Notes under the pieces: model-generated
Told to the model about the DNA's origin: nothing
Databases searched by the model: none
What the model saw: the letters and a program-made list of their open reading frames with translations, nothing else
In this document: positions 33,595 through 39,792 of the stretch, piece after piece
Position numbering within the stretch: the stretch's first letter is position 1
Layout: every line of letters begins with the position of its first letter
Program-made: the position numbers and the translations under genes
DNA from: CAWDNM01 sp964521195
Lineage (GTDB): Bacteria > Actinomycetota > Coriobacteriia > Anaerosomatales > JAAXUF01
Length of the DNA: 64,000 bases
Assembly: GCA_964521195.1 (NCBI GenBank)
Contig: CAZFRE010000004.1
Coordinates: 1 to 64,000, forward strand
Reading direction: 5' to 3'

Positions 33595-34128
33595 ATGGAA
33601 GACGAAAGACCGGGCGGCCCGATGCAGGACACACCGGTGGTGCGCGAGAGCGGTGCCGAGGAGCCTGCCCCGCGTGCAGTAGCGACGAAGACCGTCGTCG
33701 CTCTCGTGGTCATGGCGCTCTTCGCCGGCCTGCTGGCGGCGAAGCTGCTCGAGCCAGCCGGTGTCACCGTCCCAGGCGGCGACGGCACCTCGATCACGTC
33801 CGTCCGCAACGACGCCTCTGCTGACTACCAGGCCGCCCTCGCAAGCGGCAAGCCCATCTACGTGCTGTTCCATTCGCTCAGTTGACAGTCGTGCCTCGAG
33901 ATCTCGGCGGTCGCCGAGAAGGTCGTGCCGACGTACGGTGACCGGATCGTGTTCGTGAACGCCATCACCGACGACGCCTCCGCGCAGCGGCTCGCGTCCA
34001 CGTTCTCGTTCCAGTACATCCCGACGTCGTACTTCGTGACGCGCGACGGCGCTGTGTCACAGCCGTTCACCGGCCCATTGACCGAGGCGCAGATGCGCGC
34101 CCAGCTCGACCGTCTGGTCGCCGAATGA
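33595..34128 (+). CDS. Candidate selenoprotein: membrane-anchored thioredoxin-fold protein with U-x-x-C
   Basis: A 177-residue protein if the in-frame TGA at 33883-33885 is read as selenocysteine. Residues 32-52 form a signal/anchor helix. The upstream part ends in the beta strand PIYVLFHSLS, and after the TGA come Q-S-C-L-E-I-S-A-V-A, then FVNAITDD, FQYIPTSYFVTRDG (cis-Pro region) and LTEAQMRAQLDRLV, a complete thioredoxin fold. The TGA falls exactly at the first Cys of CxxC, giving U97-Q-S-C100. A 7-bp hairpin with GGUC loop follows. ATG at 33595; the end overlaps ccdA (ATGA). Alternative: a pseudogene made by a nonsense change, less likely because both halves are intact. Confidence 0.85.
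33883..33919 (+). promoter_or_regulatory. Candidate bacterial SECIS element after in-frame TGA
   Basis: UCUCGGC (33902-33908) pairs with GCCGAGA (33913-33919) around the loop GGUC. The loop begins 23 bases after the TGA. In E. coli fdhF the SelB-binding hairpin also lies shortly after the UGA and has a GGUCU apical loop. The agreement in position and loop supports recoding. Confidence 0.75.
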
Positions 34129-34841
34129 ACCCCGAAGCGCTCGCGAGCGAGCTCGCCGGGGGATCGCTCAGCGGTGCCGCCGCGATGAGCGTCGCCTTCG
34201 TCGGCGGGCTGGTCGCAGGGTTTGGCCCCTGCGTGCTCCCGATGCTTCCGGCTGTGTTCGGATACGTGACCGGCACGGTCGCCGACGCGGGTGTCGCCGA
34301 GAGGCCCCGCGGGCTTGTGTGGCGCGGGCTCGCGCTCTCAGCGGTGTTCGTGGTCGGCATGAGCCTTGTGTTCGCCGCGATCGGCGCGGTGGCTGGGTTG
34401 CTCGGACGGGCGCTCATCGTCGGCGCTTGGGCCTACTACGTGGTCGCTGCGATCTGTATCGCGATCGGACTCCAGATGCTCGGCGTCATCGATCTGCACT
34501 TCGAGCGGCTCACGCGCTTCCTGCCCCAGCGTCGACCGGAGCGCGGCGGATTCGCAGGCGCGCTGCTCTTCGGCATGCTCTTCGGGCTGGTGGCCTCGCC
34601 CTGCTCGACGCCGATACTTGCTGCAATCGCCACCATCGCCGCTACCACACGTAGCGCTGCGCAGGGCGGTGCGTTGCTGTTCGTCTACGGCCTCGGCAAA
34701 GGAGTCCCGCTGTTGCTTCTGGGCGTCGCGTCGGGGTCGCTTGCGTTCATGCGTTCGGTGTCGCGCGCCGTCCCGGCCCTCACCTATCTCGGCGGGGGCG
34801 GCATGCTGGCAGCCGCTGCGTATCTGGTCTGGATCGCCTGA
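34125..34841 (+). CDS. ccdA: CcdA/DsbD-like thiol-disulfide transporter
   Basis: A 238-residue protein with six helices. The two transmembrane cysteines sit in GFGPCVLPMLPAVFGYV and GLVASPCSTPILAAI, as in CcdA, which carries reducing equivalents from cytoplasmic thioredoxin across the membrane. ATG at 34125 overlaps the stop of the TGA-containing thioredoxin gene, so the two are translationally coupled; reduction of that protein's U-x-x-C is the obvious task. It is the last gene of ArsR module A and converges with the metallophosphoesterase gene four bases away. Confidence 0.9.
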   Translation: MNPEALASELAGGSLSGAAAMSVAFVGGLVAGFGPCVLPMLPAVFGYVTGTVADAGVAERPRGLVWRGLALSAVFVVGMSLVFAAIGAVAGLLGRALIVGAWAYYVVAAICIAIGLQMLGVIDLHFERLTRFLPQRRPERGGFAGALLFGMLFGLVASPCSTPILAAIATIAATTRSAAQGGALLFVYGLGKGVPLLLLGVASGSLAFMRSVSRAVPALTYLGGGGMLAAAAYLVWIA

Positions 34842-34844
34842 CCT

Positions 34845-35642
34845 CTATGCTGTCCGCAGCGCCTCCGCGAGTGTCGCCGGGAGTCCCGCCTCTCGCATGG
34901 CCTCGGTCACAGCATCGAGAGCGTAGCTGACGCGGTGCACGACGACGCCGATCCACACCTCGGTCTCGCCCACGCGGTCCACCGACTCGTCTGCCGAGCC
35001 GACCGCCGCCGCCACTTCGGACTCGTCGCCGAGCACGAGTTCGACCCAACACGCGCGCGGATCGCCGTCCTTGGGCTTGCCCGCCGAGCCGCTGCTCACG
35101 TAGTGCACGCGCCGCCCGTCGCCGCCGGACAGCACCCGGTGGTACGGGATGTGGATATGCCCTACGCAGACGACGTCGGCGTCGGCTGCGTCCGCCAAGC
35201 GCGCAAGCTGTGCGTCGGTGCGGTCCGGCAGCAGGTACTCGTTGATCTTGCGCGGGCTGCCGTGCGCTAGCAGGATGCGCGCGCGACCTTCCGTGAGGCG
35301 CAGGTCGTCGGGGAGCCTCGCCAGCCACTCGTGGTCGGCATCGCCAAGCGCTGCGTCGGTGAACGCGTACGACGCGGCGCCGTCGAGCTTGGCTTGCTCG
35401 GTCACGTAGTAGCAGCCGCACTCGCCGCGGCGGTTGCCGACGCCGTCATCGTAGTTGCCGCGGATCGTCGGGATGCCCCGCCCGCGCACGCGCTCGATGA
35501 CGCCCGCCGGGTCAGGCCCGTAGCCGACGAGATCGCCGAGGCAGTACACCTCGCCAACCCCCGCCGCGTCGATGTCGCCGAGCACCGCATCGAGCGCCAC
35601 CGCATTGCCGTGCACGTCCGAGAAGATCGCGATGCGCCGCAT
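34845..35642 (-). CDS. Metallophosphoesterase (calcineurin-like)
   Basis: A 265-residue enzyme. Metal-binding motifs in order: FSDVHGN, CLGDLVGYGPD, IRGNYDD, LLAHGSP and GHIHIPY, which form the dinuclear site of YfcE/MJ0936-like phosphodiesterases. A Cys-rich spot, ECGCYY, follows the third motif. ATG at 35642 overlaps the ACR3 stop by one base (TGATG), so it is coupled to the arsenite exporter. Phosphodiesterases are not a standard part of arsenic operons, and the substrate is unknown. It is the last gene of module B. Confidence 0.88.
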   Translation of the reverse strand: MRRIAIFSDVHGNAVALDAVLGDIDAAGVGEVYCLGDLVGYGPDPAGVIERVRGRGIPTIRGNYDDGVGNRRGECGCYYVTEQAKLDGAASYAFTDAALGDADHEWLARLPDDLRLTEGRARILLAHGSPRKINEYLLPDRTDAQLARLADAADADVVCVGHIHIPYHRVLSGGDGRRVHYVSSGSAGKPKDGDPRACWVELVLGDESEVAAAVGSADESVDRVGETEVWIGVVVHRVSYALDAVTEAMREAGLPATLAEALRTA

Positions 35643-36796
35643 CAGTCGCGTCCGCGTTCGTCCAGCATCGCGCTGGCAGGGCACGCGTCCTCGAGCCGCG
35701 CCACGGCCTCGTCCGCCTCGCCGAGCAGGTCCGCCTCGAGCGGCACGATCTCGTCGGCGAAGTAGCGGCGGCGGAACGCGAGCGCGACGTTCACGAGTCC
35801 GATCAGCACGGGCACTTCAACGAGCGGCCCTATGACCGCCGCGAACGCAGCGCCTGAGTTGATGCCGAACACTGCGACGCACACCGCGATGGCGAGTTCG
35901 AAGTTGTTGCTCGCTGCGGTGAACGACAGCGTCGTCGTCTTGGAGTAGTCCAGGCCCATCGCCTTGGCCACGAAGAACGTGAGGAAGAACATCACCGCGA
36001 AGTACACGAGCATCGGGATGGCCACGCGCACGACATCGAGCGGCAACTGCAGGATGACCTCGCCCTTGAGCGAGAACATGACGAAGATCGTGAAGAGCAG
36101 CGCCACCAGGGTGACGGGGCCGACGCGCGGCACGAACACCTCGTCATACCAGCACGCGCCCTTGAGCCTGCGGAGCACCACTCGCGTGATCAGACCCGCG
36201 AAGAACGGCAGCCCCAGGTAGATCGCGACGGTGCCCGCGATCTCAGCCATCGAGACGTCGACCACGACGCCCTCCAGCCCCAGCAGCGGCGGCAGTACCG
36301 TCACGAACACGTACGCGTACACGCTGAAGAAGAGGACCTGCATGATGCTGTTGACCGCGACGAGTCCGGCGGCGAACTCGGTGTCACCCTTCGCCAGCCC
36401 GTTCCACACGATCACCATCGCGATGCACGGTGCGATACCGATGATGATGAGCCCCGCCATGTACTCGGGGTAGTCACGCATCATCGTGACTGCGAGTGTG
36501 AACATGACGACCGGCGCGACGATCCAGTTCATCACCATCGCGAGCCCCAGCGCCTTCTTGTCGCGCATCGCATCCGGCAGCTCCTCGAAGCGCACTTTGC
36601 AGAAGGCCGGATACATCATGAGGATCAGCCCGACTGCGATGGCGACGTTCGTCGTCCCCACCGAGAAGGTGCCGATGAACGCCGGGATCGCCGGGATCAG
36701 AGCGCCTGCCGCGACCCCCACGGCCATCGCGAGGAAGATCCACAGCGTCAGATAGCGATCGAGGAAGCTCAGCCGCTTGGCAACCGACTCGCCCAT
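35642..36796 (-). CDS. acr3: ACR3-family arsenite efflux transporter
   Basis: A 384-residue protein with ten helices. GIAPCIAMVIVWN carries the conserved Cys of helix 4, and SFTAASNNFELAIAV and GPLVEVPVLIGLVNVAL are further ACR3 signatures. It exports arsenite, and antimonite in some members, driven by the proton gradient. A hydrophilic acidic tail of about 45 residues ends the protein. ATG at 36796 overlaps the arsR stop (TGATG). Flanking genes are arsR upstream and the metallophosphoesterase downstream, all coupled. Confidence 0.95.
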   Translation of the reverse strand: MGESVAKRLSFLDRYLTLWIFLAMAVGVAAGALIPAIPAFIGTFSVGTTNVAIAVGLILMMYPAFCKVRFEELPDAMRDKKALGLAMVMNWIVAPVVMFTLAVTMMRDYPEYMAGLIIIGIAPCIAMVIVWNGLAKGDTEFAAGLVAVNSIMQVLFFSVYAYVFVTVLPPLLGLEGVVVDVSMAEIAGTVAIYLGLPFFAGLITRVVLRRLKGACWYDEVFVPRVGPVTLVALLFTIFVMFSLKGEVILQLPLDVVRVAIPMLVYFAVMFFLTFFVAKAMGLDYSKTTTLSFTAASNNFELAIAVCVAVFGINSGAAFAAVIGPLVEVPVLIGLVNVALAFRRRYFADEIVPLEADLLGEADEAVARLEDACPASAMLDERGRD

Positions 36797-37170
36797 CAGC
36801 AACACCCCCGGGGCGCGGCACCGACGAGTGCGAGAAGCTCGGCTGCGACACTCTCGACGGCGTTGGGCTGCAGGCGGTAGTAGACCCACGAGCCGCGCTT
36901 CTCGGCGGTGACGAGACCTGCGTCGATGAGGCTCTTCATGTGGTGCGATACCGTCGGCGCGCCCAGCCCCAGCTTCTCGGAGAACACGCAGGCACACACC
37001 TCTTCCGCCGAGCAGCACCGCGAGTCGCCCTCGCCCGCGCCGGTGGCCAGGAGCCACAGGATCTCTCGGCGGGGCTTGGACGCGAGCGCTTTGAATGCGA
37101 GGTCCGTGCGCTCGTCGGGCGTGAGCTCAGCGGGCATGGTGGCTGTGTCCGCGTCACGTTTGGTCGGCAT
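36796..37170 (-). CDS. arsR: ArsR-family repressor (module B)
   Basis: A 124-residue winged-helix repressor. The recognition region is LGLGAPTVSHHMKSLIDAGL. It has EVCACVF (C59, C61), equivalent to the classical As(III) site, the pair C52-C53 just before it, and a C-terminal Cys pair (C123-C124). It is related to the module A repressor but clearly not a recent copy. ATG at 37170 follows AAGGGAG. Two TTCGA-N6-TCGAA sites lie in its promoter region, shared with the divergent 58-aa gene, so it likely controls both directions. Confidence 0.92.
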   Translation of the reverse strand: MPTKRDADTATMPAELTPDERTDLAFKALASKPRREILWLLATGAGEGDSRCCSAEEVCACVFSEKLGLGAPTVSHHMKSLIDAGLVTAEKRGSWVYYRLQPNAVESVAAELLALVGAAPRGCC

Positions 37171-37195
37171 GGCTACTCCCTTGAGAGGGGCTCGC

Positions 37196-37225
37196 TTGAC
37201 AGTTCGATATCTGTCGAAATAGTAT
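37196..37225 (+). promoter_or_regulatory. Promoter of the 58-aa gene
   Basis: A consensus TTGACA at 37196-37201 is followed after 18 bases by TAGTAT at 37220-37225. Operator 3 fills the spacer, so repressor binding should occlude RNA polymerase. Confidence 0.65.
37203..37218. promoter_or_regulatory. ArsR-type operator 3 (TTCGA-N6-TCGAA)
   Basis: Perfect match to the shared motif. It lies in the spacer of the rightward promoter and near the start of the leftward transcript of arsR module B. Confidence 0.75.
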
Positions 37226-37247
37226 CTGTATGACAGGAGTTCGACAA
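37219..37247 (-). promoter_or_regulatory. Promoter of arsR module B
   Basis: On the minus strand TTGTCG (37247-37242) and TACTAT (37224-37219) are 17 bases apart. The -35 element overlaps operator 4, and its -10 element overlaps that of the rightward promoter. Confidence 0.6.
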
Positions 37248-37255
37248 TCCTCGAA
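37240..37255. promoter_or_regulatory. ArsR-type operator 4 (TTCGA-N6-TCGAA)
   Basis: Perfect match to the shared motif, overlapping the -35 element of the arsR module B promoter and just downstream of the predicted start of the rightward transcript. Confidence 0.75.
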
Positions 37256-37284
37256 ATGTTACGAGTCGTGAACGGGAGGCCGAG

Positions 37285-37461
37285 ATGAGCACGGTAAGCG
37301 GATTCGTGCGGGCAGCGATCGAGCGGCTGGGCACGCCGAGCGCCGCAAGCGACGCGGCGGTTAAGAGGCCCGTGGTGCTTGGCTCCCCGCCACGGTGCTG
37401 CAAGGGTGACGTGCCGGTGGCCGTCGAGATGGCGTTCGCCTCTAAGCTCATCTCGCGGTAG
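37285..37461 (+). CDS. 58-aa Cys-Cys protein under ArsR-type control
   Basis: A small protein that reads MSTVSGFVRAAIERLG at the start and has PPRCCKGDVP (adjacent cysteines) in its middle. ATG at 37285 has GGGAGG six bases upstream, and its promoter has a consensus -35 and contains an ArsR-type operator. No family recognised. The vicinal Cys pair could bind trivalent arsenic, so a buffering or chaperone role is a reasonable guess. A hairpin about 150 bases downstream may end its transcript. Confidence 0.6.
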   Translation: MSTVSGFVRAAIERLGTPSAASDAAVKRPVVLGSPPRCCKGDVPVAVEMAFASKLISR

Positions 37462-37832
37462 CGCCCTCGCGCGAGGGATGCTCTCGACGCAGATTCGTTC
37501 CGGTTCGCATGCAGAGTTGGCACACACGTTGCTAGCCATTTCGTCGAGTAGTGGCGACCCGCTTTCTCCTCCCCCCCTCAGAGGCGGGGCCCGCCCGCTC
37601 AGCATTGAACGACCCGCGCCCCCCACGCGGGTCGTTTCGCGTTCCGGGGTGCTCGGCCCGCAACATGGCGGGTCGCTCCCCGGGATGTCGCGGTGGCCGG
37701 CTCGCGGCACCCGCTCTCCGCCGCCTCATCCCATCTGCCGCTACCCGGCTGCCACTGCCGCACCCTGCCTGCGACGCCGCGCTACACTGGCACTGCAGCC
37801 AGCCAGCCGTACGCGTGAAGGAGGCCCGATCC
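37462..37832. other. Gene-poor gap before the WYL pair
   Basis: This 371-base stretch has no convincing gene. It holds one terminator-like hairpin at 37608-37636 and, at about 37784, a TACACT that could be the -10 of the WYL gene promoter. Nothing else stands out. Confidence 0.6.
37608..37636 (+). terminator. Hairpin downstream of the 58-aa gene
   Basis: AACGACCCGCG pairs perfectly with CGCGGGTCGTT around a 7-base C-rich loop and is followed by TTC, giving a run of three T. Probably terminates rightward transcription from the 58-aa gene. Confidence 0.6.
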
Positions 37833-38813
37833 GTGTCCGACGCCGTCGAGCGCCTGCTCAACCTCGCGCTCTACCTCGCCGACGCCCGCGAGCCGGTGAC
37901 CGCCGAGCGCATCCGCGCCGATGTCAACGGCTACCCCTCCGATCAGGACACCGCCGCGTTCCTGCGCATGTTCGAGCGCGACAAAGAGCAACTCCGCGCC
38001 GCCGGTTTCTTGTTCACCGGCGACGAGTCCGGTGCCTACGCCCTCGACCGAGCCGGCACGTTCGCCGCTCCCGTCGACCTCACCGCCAAGGAGACCGCCG
38101 CCGTGCGCACGACCGCCTCGGCGATGCTGTCGGACCCGTCGTTCCCGTACGCCGACGACCTGCGCCTTGCGCTCGCCAAGATCTCCTCTGGCGTTGACAC
38201 TGACGCCGTCCCGGCCGCTGCCCGCCTTGCTGATGAGGATCCGGCGCGTCAGGGCTCGGTGGTCGCCGCGCTCTCCTCGGCCGCGACACGCGGGAAGCGG
38301 GCGCGCTTCGAGTACACGAACTCGTACGGGACGAGCGCGCCGCACGAGATCGAGCCGTACGGCCTCTTCCTGCACGACGGTCGCTGGTACGCGGTCGGGC
38401 GCGACACCGCGCGCGACGAGACGCGCACCTACGCGGTAGCTCGCATCGAGGGCCTGGCGGTCGAGACCGCTCGGCCCGCGACGCCCGACTTCGAGCGGCC
38501 CGCGGACTTCGACGTCCGCAGCTTCGTGCGGCTGCCGTTCCAGTACGGCCCCGCCTCCGAGCAGTTCGATGCCGAGGTGCGGTTCGACGCGAGCGTGGCC
38601 TGGCGCGCCGAGTCGCTCGCCGCGGGACAGGGCTCGCTCACCGAGGCTGGCGACGGCACGGGCGACGTGCTCTGGCAGGTGCGGGCCGCCTCGCTCTCGC
38701 GACTGCTGCGTTTCGCGATCGAGAACGGACCCGGCATCCAGGTGACGTCGCCGCCCGATGCAGGCGCGGCCTTGCGCTCGGGACTCGAGGAGGTGGTCCG
38801 CGCTCATGGCTAG
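37833..38813 (+). CDS. WYL-domain regulator (PafB/PafC-like), first of pair
   Basis: A 326-residue regulator. Residues 1-70 form a divergent winged helix (AVERLLNLALYLADAREPVTAERIRADV). A WYL domain follows (ARFEYTNSYGTS, VEPYGLF-like EIEPYGLFLHDGRWYAVGRD, ARIEGLAV), and then a C-terminal extension. The order and pairing resemble PafB-PafC, which work together as activators of the recA-independent DNA damage response in actinobacteria. GTG at 37833 has AAGGAGG. Its end overlaps the second WYL gene by eight bases. Identification as Paf is inferred from pairing and layout. Confidence 0.75.
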   Translation: MSDAVERLLNLALYLADAREPVTAERIRADVNGYPSDQDTAAFLRMFERDKEQLRAAGFLFTGDESGAYALDRAGTFAAPVDLTAKETAAVRTTASAMLSDPSFPYADDLRLALAKISSGVDTDAVPAAARLADEDPARQGSVVAALSSAATRGKRARFEYTNSYGTSAPHEIEPYGLFLHDGRWYAVGRDTARDETRTYAVARIEGLAVETARPATPDFERPADFDVRSFVRLPFQYGPASEQFDAEVRFDASVAWRAESLAAGQGSLTEAGDGTGDVLWQVRAASLSRLLRFAIENGPGIQVTSPPDAGAALRSGLEEVVRAHG

Positions 38814-39753
38814 ACCCAGCTCGAGTGAGAGCGCCCGCCGGCTGTTCGCCCTGCTCGGACAGCTCAAGCCGGGGATGTCGGTGCCCGTCGCGGAGCTTGC
38901 CGACACGCTCGGCGTGAGCGCCGCGCAGCTCGCGGACGACCTAGAGACGCTGTGCGTGTGCGGCGTCGCGCCCTACGGCCCCGACCAGATGCTCGACGTC
39001 TTCGTCGAGGACGGCATGCTCGAGGTGTACTCGCCGCTCCCGGTGGTGAGCGCGCCCGTGCGGCTCGCGCCCTCCGAGGCGCGCGCTCTCGCGGCGGCGC
39101 TCGCGGCGGCCGGCTTCGACGGGCACGACCCGCTTGCCGAGAAGCTCCTCTCGGCAGCTGCGACCGATTTCGACGCCGATGCGCTCGAGCGCACGTTGCG
39201 CAGCGCGATCGCGACCCACGATGGCGCCGTCTTCGAGAAGCTCGCCTCGGCGATTCGCGACCGGGCGGTCACGCGGATCGAGTACCACAGCGATGGCGCG
39301 GCTTCACCCACGTCGCGTGATGTCGAGCCGAGCCGGCTCTTCGCCGAGCGCGGCGCGTGGTATCTCTCGGCGTGGTGTCGCACCGCGGAGGGCGTGCGCA
39401 CGTTCCGGGTCGACCGCATCCGCTCCGCACAGGCGACCGGCGAGCGCTTCGAGAGCGTCGTACAGCCGGACGCGAACGTCCTCCCGACCGCGTTCGCACC
39501 CGAGGGACTTCCCTTGGCGACGCTGCGGTTCGCCGCCGACGAGCCATTTGTGGCGCGGGAGTGGCCGGGCGGTCGCGTGGCCACGGCTGAGGCGGACGGC
39601 ACGACTATCGCGGAGGTGCCGTATGCGGGAACCGGCTGGGTCGCCCGGCGCGTGGTGGCTCGGCTGGGCGCAGTCGAGTGCGTGGCGCCTGCAGAGGTGC
39701 GCGATGCGGTGCGGAAGCTCGCCAGCGCGGAACTGAAGCGGTCTGACGGGTAG
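38806..39753 (+). CDS. WYL-domain regulator (PafC/PafB-like), second of pair
   Basis: A 315-residue protein. The N-terminal winged helix is LFALLGQLKPGMSVPVAELADTLGVSAAQLADDL in outline (residues 10-45); the WYL domain contains TRIEYHSDG, VEPSRLFAERGAWYLSAWC and TFRVDRIRSA. Together with the preceding gene it forms a translationally coupled tandem, as expected for PafBC, whose WYL domains sense single-stranded DNA or another ligand. ATG at 38806. No proteasome gene is next to it in this window, although pafBC took its name from that neighbourhood. Confidence 0.75.
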   Translation: MARPSSSESARRLFALLGQLKPGMSVPVAELADTLGVSAAQLADDLETLCVCGVAPYGPDQMLDVFVEDGMLEVYSPLPVVSAPVRLAPSEARALAAALAAAGFDGHDPLAEKLLSAAATDFDADALERTLRSAIATHDGAVFEKLASAIRDRAVTRIEYHSDGAASPTSRDVEPSRLFAERGAWYLSAWCRTAEGVRTFRVDRIRSAQATGERFESVVQPDANVLPTAFAPEGLPLATLRFAADEPFVAREWPGGRVATAEADGTTIAEVPYAGTGWVARRVVARLGAVECVAPAEVRDAVRKLASAELKRSDG

Positions 39754-39792
39754 AGACTGTAGCAAGCACTATCCGAGGGGAAGGTCACTGAC

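Noticed and set aside
33925..34128. The part after the TGA as a separate small gene
   Set aside because: The in-frame GTG at 33925 has no ribosome site, begins inside the thioredoxin fold and would lack the resolving Cys; one recoded gene explains both parts.
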